Part shown: piece by piece, positions 24,287 to 33,892 of the stretch | Numbering within the stretch: position 1 is the first letter of the stretch | Layout of the letters: every line of letters starts with the position of its first letter | Assembly: GCF_031458255.1 (NCBI RefSeq) | Contig: NZ_JAVDYC010000001.1 | Span: forward strand, 8,604,501 to 8,668,500 | Direction: 5' to 3' | From: Catenuloplanes niger | GTDB lineage: Bacteria; Actinomycetota; Actinomycetes; Mycobacteriales; Micromonosporaceae | DNA: 64,000 bases | The notes under the pieces: model-generated | What the model saw: only the letters and a program-made list of their open reading frames with translations | What the model was told of the DNA's origin: nothing | Database searches by the model: none | Made by a program: the position numbers and the translations under genes

Positions 24287-24384
24287 CCTCAACACTCACT
24301 ATTGAGGCGAAGGCCGGACTAACCGCTGCTGCTACGTCAAAGCCCTTTTCCGGACACCGTCCACTTTGGCCACCAGATTTGACG
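24287..24384. promoter_or_regulatory. operator-like inverted repeats in the mbtH / NRPS divergent promoter region
   Basis: The 24242-24531 gap is AT-richer than its surroundings. It holds CCTCAA(9 nt)TTGAGG at 24287-24307, CGTCAAA/TTTGACG at 24335-24341 and 24378-24384, and an 11-bp direct repeat CCTTTTCCGGA at 24344 and 24459. These flank both promoters and are candidates for a pathway regulator's binding sites. Confidence 0.45.
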
Positions 24385-24420
24385 ACAAATCGCCCGCATC
24401 CTACTTTCGGTGACGGCCGG

Positions 24421-24449
24421 TTGACACAGCGCAGGCGCTTACGTAGCTT
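24421..24449 (+). promoter_or_regulatory. main promoter of the NRPS operon
   Basis: TTGACA (24421-24426), 17-bp spacer, TAGCTT (24444-24449), predicted start near 24456: a near-consensus housekeeping sigma promoter. The ~110-nt leader includes a hairpin CCACCGT...ACGGTGG (24478-24499). Confidence 0.75.
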
Positions 24450-24564
24450 CTGTGCAATCCTTTTCCGGATCACAAAACCACCGTTAATGCCGACGGTGGT
24501 CATTCCGCTGTGTGCGTAGCCGGAACGGCAATTGACGGGAATCCCTGACGGGATGAAGGAGCAA

Positions 24565-27500
24565 ATGGTGCATGCCCGGCCGTCGGAGAATGCAAGTCAC
24601 GAACGATACGAAGCGGTCACGCTGCAGCCCGGAATGCTGTTCGGGCGGCACCGGCGGCATTCCGGCGTCGACCTGCTGCAGGTCGTCGTGGACTGGCCGG
24701 TTCTGCTCGACCCCGCCGCGATGCGCACGGCCTGGCGGCACGCCGCCGCCCGGCACCCGGTGTTGCGCACCGGCTTCGACTGGCCGCTCGGCGACCCGCC
24801 CACCCAGGCGGTCCGGCCGTCCGCCGAGGTGCCGGTCGAGCTGCACGACTGGACCGGCACGCCGGACCGGGACCTGGCCGCGTTCCTGGCGGCGGACCGG
24901 GGCACCGGCTTCGACCACGCACACCCGCCGCTGGTGCGCGTCACACTGATCACGCACCGGCCCGGCCGGCACACCGTCGCGATCACGCTGCACCACGCCA
25001 TCCTGGACGGCCGGTCCGTCCGGCACCTGCTGGCCGAGGTCTTCACCGAGCACGACGCGCTCGCGGCCGGCCGGGCGTTCACCGCGCCGGACCGGCCGGC
25101 GTACCGCGACTTCGCCCTGTGGGTGGCGTCCCGGCCGGAGAACGGCGACCGCCCGTTCTGGCGGGCGCACCTGGCCGGCGCGACGCTGCCGACCCCGCTG
25201 CCGGTGCTCGCGCCCGCGGACGGCGCGCCGGACCGGACACCCGGCTCGGTCCGGGAGACCGCGCTGGAGCTGACCGCGGCGCAGACCGACGCGCTGCGGG
25301 CGACCGGCGTCCCGATGGACACGCTGGTCACCGCGGCCTGGGCGGCCACGCTGCGGCAGCACACCGACGGCGACGACGTGGTCTTCGGCTCCGTGCGCTC
25401 CTGCCGGCGGGACACCGTCGACGGCGCGGACCGGATGATCGGCCTGCTGATCAACACGCTGCCGCTGCGCGTGCCGGTCGCGGCCGGCCGGCCGGTCCGC
25501 GACTGGCTGGCCGAGACCGGGCGGCGCGTCACCGGCCTGCACGACCATCGGCTCACACCGCTCGACCGGATCCAGCGGTGGAGCGGCGTGCCGGCCGACC
25601 GGCCGCTGTTCGACACGCTGCTGATGTACGACCACCGGAACCTGCAGAGCTCGCTGGCCGCCACCGTGCCCGGCTGGGGCGGGCGGCGGGCCCGCGTCCA
25701 CCGGCACCCGGGCCCGCCCGTCACACTGTGCGTCTTCGGCGAACCGGGCGTGCACGCGCTGCTCTACCACGACCGGCACCGGCTCGCCCCGGCCGCGGCC
25801 GACGCGCTTCTCCACCTGTTCGGCGCGATCCTCACCGCCCTGCCGGCCCACCTCGACGGGTACGTCCGCGACCTGCCCGGCGCCGGCCGCCTCGCCGATC
25901 CGCCGGCTCCGGCCCGGCCGGCCTGCGAGTCGCCGGACACGGACAACCACGACGCACCGGGTACGGCCCGCGCCGCTGACCCGCCCGGCGATGCCGGGGG
26001 CCGCGGCCGCGCGGTGCTGTTCGGACCGGACCGGCCGGCCGCGCTCGCCGGCCGTACCGTGGTGGATCTGGTCGTGGCCCGGGTCGAGGCACGGCCGGAC
26101 GCGGTCGCGGTCGTCGCGCCGGACGCCACGCTCACCTACCGGGAGCTGCTGGAACGCGCGGACCGGGTGGCCGGCGGGCTCCTGGACGCGGGCGTCCGGC
26201 CGGACACGCCGGTCGCGGTCGCGCTGCCCCGCTCGGCCGCGCTGATCGTCGCGCTGCTCGGCGTGCTCCGCGCCGGCGCCGGCTATCTGCCGCTCGACCC
26301 GGCCGACCCGCCGGACCGCACCGCCGCGATCCTGGACCAGGCGGGCGACCCGATCACGATCACCGCGGAGTCGATCCCGGACGCGGCGCCGCGCACCCGC
26401 GCCGCGCACCCGGCCGGGCTCGCCTACGTCTGCCACACCAGCGGCTCCACCGGCGTGCCGAAGGCGGTCGGCGTGCCGCACGCGGCCGTGGTCCGGCTCG
26501 TCCACGAACCCGGCTACCTGCGGCTCGGGCCCGGCGAACGGGTGCTGCACCTGGCGCCGGTCGCGTTCGACGCGGCCACACTGGAGATCTGGGGCAGCCT
26601 CGCGTCCGGCGCCACGCTCGTGGCCGCGCCGCCCGGCCCGCTCGGCGCGGCCGAGGTCGCGGACGTGGTGCGCCGCGAGCGGATCAGCGTGCTGTGGCTG
26701 ACCGCCGGCCTGTTCCACCAGGTCGTCGAGCTGGCCCCGGACGGTCTGGCCGGCGTCGGGCAACTGCTCGCCGGCGGTGACGTGCTCGACCCGGCCGCGG
26801 TCCGCCGCGCGCTGCGCGCCCGCAACGGCCAACCCCTGATCAACGGGTACGGCCCGACGGAGAACACCACGTTCACCACCGTGCACGTGCTGACCGGCGC
26901 GGACGAGGTGCCCGAGCCGGTGCCGATCGGCCGCCCGGTGCCCGGTACGGCCGTGTACCTGCTCGACGCGGCGCTGCGCCCGGTCCCGGCCGGGACGCCC
27001 GGCGACCTCTACACGGGCGGGACCGGCCTGGCCCGCGGCTACCTCGGGCGGCCGGCCGCGACCGCGCGGGTGTTCCTGCCGGATCCGTTCCGTGGCGTGC
27101 CGGGCGCGCGGATGTACCGCACCGGCGACCGGGCCCGCCTCCGCGCGGACGGCACGCTGGAGTTCCTCGGCCGCGCGGACGACCAGGTGAAGATCCGCGG
27201 GTTCCGGGTCGAGCCGGGGGAGGCCGCGGCGGTGCTGCGCCGCCATCCCGCGGTGACCGACGCGGCCGTGGTCGCGGACGGCACCGGCGAACGGCGGCGG
27301 CTGATCGGCTACTACTGCGTCCGCGACGGCGTACCGGTGGACGACCTCGCCGGCTTCCTGAGCCGGCACCTGCCCGCCTACCTGCGGCCGGCCGCGCTGG
27401 TGCCGCTGCCCGCGCTGCCGCTGACCCCGGCCGGGAAGCTCGACCGCCGGGCGCTGCCCGCCCCGCCCGCGTCCGCGTCCGGTGCCGCGCCGCGCGGTGA

Positions 27501-30500
27501 CGTCGAGACCCGGCTGGCGGCGATCTGGTGCGAGCTGCTGGGCGTGCCGGCGGCCGGCCGGGACGACGACTTCTTCGCGCGGGGCGGCAATTCGCTGCTG
27601 GCCACCCGGCTCACGTTCGCGGTCGCGGACGCGTTCCACGTCGACCTGCCGGTCCGCACCGTCTTCGACACGCCGGCACTGCGCGACATCGCGGCCGCGA
27701 TCGCGGCCCGGCCGCCGTCCGATGTGGACGGCCCGGTGGCCCGGGACCGCTCGGCGTATCGGCTCACCCCGCCCGGCGCCGCCCCGTCCGCCGCACCGGG
27801 GTCCCCGGTGCGGGACCGGTCCGTGCCGGCCGGCGAGGCCGGGCCGGTCGCGCCGGATACCGCGACGGGGAATCGGGACGATGCCGGGCCCGCGGCGCCC
27901 GGTGTCGCGGAAGGCGCGGCGATCCGGGGTGCGGCGAGCGGTGTCGGCGCGCATCTCGTGCGGCCGGGTGGGGACTGGGCGCTGTGGCGGTGGGTCGGGC
28001 TGCGGGCCGCAGGCTTCCCCATCGACACGCTGACCGCGCTCGGCGACCCGGCGCTCGGCGACGCCGCCGACGCGCTGGACGACGCCGGGCAGCGGTGTGA
28101 CGACGCCCGGCGCGCGCTCGGCCACCTGCTGCACCTCGCGCGGGCGGCCGCCCCGCCCGGCGAGCGTGGGCCGTGGAACCGGGCCGCCCGCCACGCCCGC
28201 CGGGACACCGCACCCGCCCCGCTCCCACCCAGGGTCTCCGCCGCGCACTCCACTCCCCACGACGCCACCGCCTCCCTGACACGGAAGCCCGCAGCGCCGG
28301 AAACGCGGGAGCCCGCAGCGCCGGGAGTGCGGGAGCCCGTAGCGCCGGGAGCGCGGGAGCCCGCAGCGCCGGGAGCGCGGAAGTCCGTGGCGCCGGGAGT
28401 GCGGGAGCCCGTGGCGCCGGAAACACCGGAACCCGCAGCGCCGGAGGCGCGGCAGTCCGCGGCGCCGGAAGCGAGCGAGCCCGCGCCGCACCGCGTGTCC
28501 GAAGTGGAGTACGACGCGCTCGTGGCCGCGCACACGGCCGCGGTGGCCGCGCACGCCGCCCACGAGGAGGCGCGGGAGCGGTTCGCCGTGGCGTACGAGC
28601 GGGCGTCCGCGCACCGCACGGACGGGCTGCGGCGGGCCGCCGCCGACCCGCGCTTCCGGGAGGCCGTCGCCTGGCAGAACCGGGCCGCGCTGCACACCGG
28701 CGTCGCGGACGTGGCGAGGCCGGGTGGTGCGGGTTCGCAGTACCGGCAGCATCAGGCGCTGGTCGCCACGTACCTGCAGCGGTACTGCGGGAAGAACGAC
28801 ACGATCGGGTTCTTCGGGCCGGTCGGCTGGGCGGAGGTCACCGATGCCGGCCCGGCGCTGGGGCTGCGCCCGGCCGGCCTGGCCGCCCGGACCGTGTACT
28901 TCGAGAACTGGGCCGTGTCCGCGCTGGCCGACCGGCTCGCCGGCGACGACCGGCTGCAGCCGTGGCTGGTCCCGCGCCGCATGCCGTTCCTGCGGGTCGA
29001 CGGCGACGCCCTGTTGCTGCCGCTGACCCCGCCGGCGCCGCTCGACCCGGACACGGCACGGCTGCTGCGCGCCGCGGACGGGACCCGGACCGCGGGCGAG
29101 ATCGCCGCCGCGCTCGGCGCGGACCCGGACGACGTGTTCCGGCGGCTGGCCGGGCTGCGCGACGCACGCCGGATCTCGTGGTCGTTCGAGGTGCCCAAGG
29201 AGGACGTGTTCCCGGAGCGCGCGCTCCGGGCCCGGCTCGCCGCGGTCGGTGACCCGGCCGCACGCGCGCGGGCGCTCGCCGCGCTGGACCGGCTGGAGGC
29301 GGCCCGGGACGCGGTCGCGGCGGCGGCCGGTGACCCGGACCGGCTCGACGCGGCCATCACCGGCCTGGAGCGAACCTTCACCGACCTCACGGGTACGGCC
29401 GCCACCCGCCGCGCCGGGAAGGCGTACGCCGGCCGGACCGTGGTCTACGAGGACTGCCGTTCCGGTACCGGCGTGACGCTCTCGACGGAGCTGGTCGGCA
29501 CGCTCTGGCCGTCGCTGAGCCTGCTGCTGGCCAGCGCGCGCTGGTTCACGTTCGCCGGTGCGGCGCTGTTCCACCGGGCCTGCGCGGACCGCTACCGGGA
29601 GCTGGCCGCGCGGTCCGGCTCGCCGGACGTACCGTTCGCGGATTTCTGGCTCTGGGCCGGTGACGTGCTGTTCGACGCGCCGGAGCGGCTGACCGGCCCG
29701 GTCGTGCGGGGCCTGCGGGAGCGCTGGTCGAGGATCCTGCCGGCCGCGGACCGGGGCCGGATCACCGCGGACTCGGCCGCGCTCGCCGACGAGGTCCGGC
29801 GGCGTTTCGCGGCGCCCCGGCCCGGCTGGTCCGGCGCGCACCAGCACAGCCCGGACGTGATGCTGGCCGCGGACGGGCCGGACGCGATCGGCCGCGGCGA
29901 CTTCCACTGGGTGGTCGGCGAGGTGCATCCGGGCGTGAACACGCTGCGCTCCGCGCTGTTCGTCGCCCAGCACCCGGACCCGGACCGGCTGCGTGCCGCG
30001 ATGCTCGCCGACCTGCCGCGCCGCCGGATCGTGCTGGCCGCGACCGGGGAGGAGGGCGGCGCCCCGGCCCGGATCACCGACGGTCTGGTGACCGGCCGCG
30101 ACCTGCGGATCGTGTTCGGGCACGACAGCGGCGGCCTGGACCCGGCGACCGCGCTGCCGGTCGCGGACTGCGTGCTGCGCGACGACGGCGGTGTGCTCAC
30201 CGTGGCGAGCCGGGACGGGCGGCACCGCATGCCGCTGGCCGAGGTGATCGGCGAACCGGTGATGCTGCAACTGCTGCAGCGCTTCGACGTGCTGCCGCCG
30301 GCGGACCACCGGCCCCGGGTCACGGTCGACCGGGTGGTCTGGTCGCGGGAGTCGTGGACGTTCCCGGCCGCGGGCCTGGACTTCGCGCACGTGGCGGACG
30401 AGGCCGACCGGTTCCGGCGGGCCCGGGCGTGGCAACGCGCCCATCGGCTGCCCCGGCACGTGTTCGTCGTGTCGCCGGCCGAGAAGAAGCCGTTCCACCT

Positions 30501-30690
30501 GGACCTGGCCAGCCTCGCGTCGGTGGACGTGTTCGCCCGCGCGGTCCGCCGCGCCGGGCCGGACGCGCGCCTGAAGCTCAGCGAGATGCTGCCCGGCCCG
30601 GACCAGACCTGGCTGACCGGCACCGACGGCCGCCGGCACACCGCCGAGTTGCGCCTGGTCGCCGTCGACACCCGAAGGGACCACCCATGA
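24565..30690 (+). CDS. NRPS 1: C - A - PCP fused to lantibiotic-dehydratase-N / PEARL-like domain
   Basis: 2041 residues. The condensation domain (1-450) opens with LQPGMLFG, a form seen in DCL, dual or starter C domains, and has an intact HHAILDG at ~143-149. The A domain (~498-960) carries CHTSGSTGVPK, NGYGPTENTT and GKLDRRALP; its deduced pocket D-A-L-W-L-G-G-T-F-K resembles Val-like codes. The PCP has Ser1010 in GGNSLL. After a linker of eight 24-bp repeats (AAPGxREP units, ~1243-1306) residues ~1312-2041 read like the glutamylation half of class I lanthipeptide dehydratases: YRQHQALVATYLQRYCGKND, TIGFFGPVGW, VVYEDCRSGTG, WSGAHQHSPD. The SpaB-like elimination domain is absent. LanB-N/PEARL enzymes use aminoacyl-tRNA, so a tRNA-dependent step on the tethered peptide is inferred. 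Start: AAGGAG just before ATG 24565 (GTG 24568 is possible). Confidence 0.85.
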   Translation: MVHARPSENASHERYEAVTLQPGMLFGRHRRHSGVDLLQVVVDWPVLLDPAAMRTAWRHAAARHPVLRTGFDWPLGDPPTQAVRPSAEVPVELHDWTGTPDRDLAAFLAADRGTGFDHAHPPLVRVTLITHRPGRHTVAITLHHAILDGRSVRHLLAEVFTEHDALAAGRAFTAPDRPAYRDFALWVASRPENGDRPFWRAHLAGATLPTPLPVLAPADGAPDRTPGSVRETALELTAAQTDALRATGVPMDTLVTAAWAATLRQHTDGDDVVFGSVRSCRRDTVDGADRMIGLLINTLPLRVPVAAGRPVRDWLAETGRRVTGLHDHRLTPLDRIQRWSGVPADRPLFDTLLMYDHRNLQSSLAATVPGWGGRRARVHRHPGPPVTLCVFGEPGVHALLYHDRHRLAPAAADALLHLFGAILTALPAHLDGYVRDLPGAGRLADPPAPARPACESPDTDNHDAPGTARAADPPGDAGGRGRAVLFGPDRPAALAGRTVVDLVVARVEARPDAVAVVAPDATLTYRELLERADRVAGGLLDAGVRPDTPVAVALPRSAALIVALLGVLRAGAGYLPLDPADPPDRTAAILDQAGDPITITAESIPDAAPRTRAAHPAGLAYVCHTSGSTGVPKAVGVPHAAVVRLVHEPGYLRLGPGERVLHLAPVAFDAATLEIWGSLASGATLVAAPPGPLGAAEVADVVRRERISVLWLTAGLFHQVVELAPDGLAGVGQLLAGGDVLDPAAVRRALRARNGQPLINGYGPTENTTFTTVHVLTGADEVPEPVPIGRPVPGTAVYLLDAALRPVPAGTPGDLYTGGTGLARGYLGRPAATARVFLPDPFRGVPGARMYRTGDRARLRADGTLEFLGRADDQVKIRGFRVEPGEAAAVLRRHPAVTDAAVVADGTGERRRLIGYYCVRDGVPVDDLAGFLSRHLPAYLRPAALVPLPALPLTPAGKLDRRALPAPPASASGAAPRGDVETRLAAIWCELLGVPAAGRDDDFFARGGNSLLATRLTFAVADAFHVDLPVRTVFDTPALRDIAAAIAARPPSDVDGPVARDRSAYRLTPPGAAPSAAPGSPVRDRSVPAGEAGPVAPDTATGNRDDAGPAAPGVAEGAAIRGAASGVGAHLVRPGGDWALWRWVGLRAAGFPIDTLTALGDPALGDAADALDDAGQRCDDARRALGHLLHLARAAAPPGERGPWNRAARHARRDTAPAPLPPRVSAAHSTPHDATASLTRKPAAPETREPAAPGVREPVAPGAREPAAPGARKSVAPGVREPVAPETPEPAAPEARQSAAPEASEPAPHRVSEVEYDALVAAHTAAVAAHAAHEEARERFAVAYERASAHRTDGLRRAAADPRFREAVAWQNRAALHTGVADVARPGGAGSQYRQHQALVATYLQRYCGKNDTIGFFGPVGWAEVTDAGPALGLRPAGLAARTVYFENWAVSALADRLAGDDRLQPWLVPRRMPFLRVDGDALLLPLTPPAPLDPDTARLLRAADGTRTAGEIAAALGADPDDVFRRLAGLRDARRISWSFEVPKEDVFPERALRARLAAVGDPAARARALAALDRLEAARDAVAAAAGDPDRLDAAITGLERTFTDLTGTAATRRAGKAYAGRTVVYEDCRSGTGVTLSTELVGTLWPSLSLLLASARWFTFAGAALFHRACADRYRELAARSGSPDVPFADFWLWAGDVLFDAPERLTGPVVRGLRERWSRILPAADRGRITADSAALADEVRRRFAAPRPGWSGAHQHSPDVMLAADGPDAIGRGDFHWVVGEVHPGVNTLRSALFVAQHPDPDRLRAAMLADLPRRRIVLAATGEEGGAPARITDGLVTGRDLRIVFGHDSGGLDPATALPVADCVLRDDGGVLTVASRDGRHRMPLAEVIGEPVMLQLLQRFDVLPPADHRPRVTVDRVVWSRESWTFPAAGLDFAHVADEADRFRRARAWQRAHRLPRHVFVVSPAEKKPFHLDLASLASVDVFARAVRRAGPDARLKLSEMLPGPDQTWLTGTDGRRHTAELRLVAVDTRRDHP
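28291..28482 (+). repeat. 24-bp tandem repeat, eight copies, in the NRPS1 linker
   Basis: Eight in-frame, imperfect 24-bp units (consensus GCAGCGCCGGGAGYGCGGGA plus GCCC) encode AAPG(V/A)REP-type octapeptides that join the PCP to the LanB-like domain. A flexible Pro-rich hinge, probably length-variable between strains. Confidence 0.9.
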
Positions 30691-30752
30691 ACGAGTTCGC
30701 GAGCCGACCATCGGCGCGGCGTGGCCGCGGCGGCGCGGGCGGCCCGGCATGA
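30687..30752 (+). CDS. 21-residue bridging ORF between NRPS1 and NRPS2
   Basis: MNEFASRPSARRGRGGAGGP A: its ATG overlaps the NRPS1 stop and its TGA overlaps the NRPS2 ATG, both as ATGA, so ribosomes can pass through it. NRPS2 has no ribosome site of its own, so this ORF may pass on coupled ribosomes. The DNA resembles the spacer at 33889-33925; both look like one dispersed Micromonosporaceae-type repeat. It may not yield a functional peptide. Confidence 0.5.
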   Translation: MNEFASRPSARRGRGGAGGPA

Positions 30753-33700
30753 GCGACACCTACCTGCTGCCGGCCTCGCTCACCCAGCGGCGGCTGTGGC
30801 TGCTCGACCAGCTCGGTCCGGGCGCCGCCACGTACAACATCGCCTGGCTCGTGTCGTTGGACGGGCCGCTGGACGTGGCGGCGCTGGAGGCCGCGCTGAC
30901 CCGGCTGGTCGCCCGGCACGAGAGCCTGCGCACGCACTTCACGGCCGTGGACGGCGAACCGGCCCAGGTGGTCGAGCCGGCCGGCCCGGTCCGCCTGCAC
31001 CCGGTGGACGCCGGCGAGGACTGGCGGCGGCACGTCGACGAGGCCGCCCGCCGCCCGTTCGATCTGGCGGCCGGGCCGCTGACCCGGTTCACGTTGCTGC
31101 GCCGGCCGGACGGCTCGCACGCGCTGGTCTGGGTGGTGCATCACGCGGTCGCGGACGGCTGGTCGTTCGGCGTGCTCTTCGGCGAGCTGACCGCGGCCTA
31201 CGCGGGTGAGGCGCTGCCGGACGCGCCGATGCAGTACGGCGACTTCGCGATCTGGCAGCGGGAGCAGGCCCGGCTCGGCGCGTTCGACGACGACCTCACG
31301 TACTGGCACCGTGCGCTGACCGGTGCGCCGGTGCTGCTGGACCTGCCCGCCGACCGGCCCCGTCCGGCCGAGCAGGACGACGCCGGTGGCACGGTGACGC
31401 GCGAGGTGCCGCCGGAGCTGACCGCGCGGCTGCGGCAGGGGACCGGCACCGTGCTCACCCCGCTGCTGGCCGGCTTCCAGGCGCTGCTGCACCGGCTCAC
31501 CGGCCAGGACGACCTGCTCGTCGCGCTGCCGGTCGCGGCGCGGACCCGGCCGCGGACCCGCGATGTCGTCGGTTTCTTCGCCAACACGCTGGCGCTGCGC
31601 GCGGTGTTCCCGGCGGGCGTGACGTTCGGGCAACTGCTGGCCGCGGCGCGGGACTCGGTCGCGGCCGCGCAGACCCGGCAGGAGGCCCCGTTCGAGCAGG
31701 TAGTGGAGCGGCTCGCGGTGCCGCGCAGCCTCGCCCACCCGCCGCTGGTGCAGGTGATGTTCGCGCTGGAGGAGGCGCCGCCGTCCCGGACCGCGGCCGG
31801 CCTGCGGGTCACGCCGCGGCTGTGGGAGAACGGCACCGTCAAGTTCGACCTCACGCTCACCGTGGAGGACCGGCCGGCCGGGCTGCGGCTGCGTGTCACC
31901 TACCGGTCCGGGCTGTTCGACGAGGCCCGGATCCGCGCGCTGACCGAGCAGTACCTGGCGCTGCTGGCCGCGGGCCTGGACCGGCCGGAGACGCCGGTCG
32001 CCACGGTGCCGTTGCTGGGCGAGGGGGACCGGGCGCGGCTGCGGGCGTACGGCACCGGCGACGCGGTGCCGGCGGTCGCGGACCTGTCCCGGCTCACCGG
32101 GGACGCGATCGCGGTGTCCGGGCCGGACGGCGAGCTCAGCTACCGGGAGCTGGACGCGCGGGCGAACCGGCTCGCGCACCTGCTGCGCGCGCACGGCGCC
32201 GGGCCGGACACCCCGGTCGGGCTGGCGCTGGGCCGCGGTACGTGGCTGGTCGCGGCGATCCTCGCGGTGTGGCGGGCCGGCGCCGGATACCTGCCGCTCG
32301 ACCCGAGCCTGCCACCGGCCCGGATCGCCACCATGCTGGCCGACGCCCGGCCGCCGGTGGTGCTCACCGACGGCCCGTTCGACGATCCACACACGAGGGT
32401 GGTACGGGTGGACACCGTCGATGCGGACCGGTTCCCCGCGTCCGGGCCGCCGCGGGTCGAGGTGCACCCGGACGCGCTGGCCTACCTGCTCTACACGTCC
32501 GGGTCGACCGGCCGGCCGAAGGGCGTCGCGGTGTCGCACGCGGCCGTCACCGACCTGCTCGCCGGGTTCCGTACCGTGCTCGGGCTGACCGCGGCGGACC
32601 GGGTCGCGGCCGTGACCACGCACGCGTTCGACATCTCCGTCGTCGAGCTGGTGCTGCCGCTGCTGGCCGGCGCGCGGATCGAGATGATCGACGCGGACAC
32701 CGCGCGGGACGCGGCGCTGCTGCGGGCCGCGCTCGCCGACCGGCGCGTCACGGTCGCCCAGGGCACGCCGGCGACCTGGCGGATGCTGGTGACCGCCGGT
32801 GGCGTACCGCCGGGTGTGCGGTTGCGGATCAGCGGCGGCGAGGCGCTCTCCCGGGACCTGGCCGACCGGCTCCGGGACGGCGGGACGGTGATCAACGGTT
32901 ACGGGCCGTCGGAGACCACGGTCTACTCCACCGCCGGTCCGGTCGGCCCGGACGGGCCGGTCAGCCTGGGGCGGCCGACGCCGAACACGACCGTGCACCT
33001 GCTCGACCCGGCCGGGCAGCCGGTGCCGGAGGGCGTGGTCGGCGAACTGCACATCGGCGGGCCGGGCGTCGCGCGCGGCTACCTCGGGCAGGCCGGTGCG
33101 ACCGCGGCCCGGTTCCGGCCGGACCCGTACCGTCCGGGTGGCCGTCTCTACGCCACCGGGGACCTCGGGCGGTGGCGGTCCGACGGCACGCTCGACTTCC
33201 TCGGCCGCGCCGACGCCCAGCTGAAGGTGCGCGGCTTCCGGATCGAGCCGGGTGAGATCGAGACGCTGCTGCGCGAGCACCCGGCCGTCACCGAGGCGGT
33301 GGTGACCGCGCGCGGCGGTGGCCGGCTCGCCGCCTACGTCGTCACCACCGGCGGGTGGACCGCGGCGGAGCTGTGGCCGCAGCTGCGCGCCGGTATCACC
33401 GCGCGGCTGCCGGACTACATGATCCCGGCCGCGCTGGTGGTGCTGGACGCGCTGCCGCGCACCGCGAGCGGCAAGGCGGACCGGGCGGCGCTGCCCGAGC
33501 CGTCCTGGCGGGAGACGACCGGCGCGCCGGCCGTTCTCGCCCGCACACCGGTGGAGGAACGGCTGTCCGCGCTCTGGCGTGAGGTGCTGAACCTGCCGGA
33601 GGTCGGTGTGCACGACAACTTCTTCGCGCTCGGCGGGCACTCGCTCAACGCCGCCCGGCTGATCGCCCGGATCCGCACCGCGTTCGGCGCGGACGTCACG

Positions 33701-33892
33701 CTGCGCGACCTGTTCGCGGCCCCGACCGTCGCCGAACTCGCACCGCTGCTCGACCGGGCCACCCGCCCGGCGTCACCGCTCACCGGCCCGGCACGACCGG
33801 CGCCGGACCGGCTTCCGGACTCGCTCGACTCGCTCTCCGACGACGAGATCGACGCGCTGCTGGACGCACTGACCTCGGAGGAGGAATCGTGA
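30749..33892 (+). CDS. NRPS 2: C - A - PCP
   Basis: 1047 residues. LCL-type condensation domain at 1-430: SLTQRRLWLLDQL, HHAVADG with catalytic His at about 131-132, and RHESLRTHF. A domain ~450-910: YTSGSTGRPKG, FDISVVELVLPLL, NGYGPSETTVY, GKADRAALP. Pocket residues by alignment to GrsA are D-I-V-Q-I-G-G-V-Y-K; with Gln at position 278 and the 'GTPATWRML' context this belongs to the group around the Gly code DILQLGLIWK, so Gly or another small residue is a guess. PCP has Ser965 in GGHSLNAARL. It ends in an acidic DSLSDDEIDALLDALTSEEE, a typical C-terminal docking helix. It starts coupled to the 21-residue bridging ORF. Confidence 0.92.
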   Translation: MSDTYLLPASLTQRRLWLLDQLGPGAATYNIAWLVSLDGPLDVAALEAALTRLVARHESLRTHFTAVDGEPAQVVEPAGPVRLHPVDAGEDWRRHVDEAARRPFDLAAGPLTRFTLLRRPDGSHALVWVVHHAVADGWSFGVLFGELTAAYAGEALPDAPMQYGDFAIWQREQARLGAFDDDLTYWHRALTGAPVLLDLPADRPRPAEQDDAGGTVTREVPPELTARLRQGTGTVLTPLLAGFQALLHRLTGQDDLLVALPVAARTRPRTRDVVGFFANTLALRAVFPAGVTFGQLLAAARDSVAAAQTRQEAPFEQVVERLAVPRSLAHPPLVQVMFALEEAPPSRTAAGLRVTPRLWENGTVKFDLTLTVEDRPAGLRLRVTYRSGLFDEARIRALTEQYLALLAAGLDRPETPVATVPLLGEGDRARLRAYGTGDAVPAVADLSRLTGDAIAVSGPDGELSYRELDARANRLAHLLRAHGAGPDTPVGLALGRGTWLVAAILAVWRAGAGYLPLDPSLPPARIATMLADARPPVVLTDGPFDDPHTRVVRVDTVDADRFPASGPPRVEVHPDALAYLLYTSGSTGRPKGVAVSHAAVTDLLAGFRTVLGLTAADRVAAVTTHAFDISVVELVLPLLAGARIEMIDADTARDAALLRAALADRRVTVAQGTPATWRMLVTAGGVPPGVRLRISGGEALSRDLADRLRDGGTVINGYGPSETTVYSTAGPVGPDGPVSLGRPTPNTTVHLLDPAGQPVPEGVVGELHIGGPGVARGYLGQAGATAARFRPDPYRPGGRLYATGDLGRWRSDGTLDFLGRADAQLKVRGFRIEPGEIETLLREHPAVTEAVVTARGGGRLAAYVVTTGGWTAAELWPQLRAGITARLPDYMIPAALVVLDALPRTASGKADRAALPEPSWRETTGAPAVLARTPVEERLSALWREVLNLPEVGVHDNFFALGGHSLNAARLIARIRTAFGADVTLRDLFAAPTVAELAPLLDRATRPASPLTGPARPAPDRLPDSLDSLSDDEIDALLDALTSEEES

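Noticed and set aside
24487-24519. Possible 10-codon leader peptide MPTVVIPLCA
   Set aside because: No ribosome site, no run of regulatory codons, no alternative hairpins that would make an attenuator.
24484-30759. Long antisense open frames opposite the NRPS genes
   Set aside because: They are products of GC-rich codon structure: composition is Arg/Gly/Pro/Ala with no domain, while the sense frames encode full motifs.
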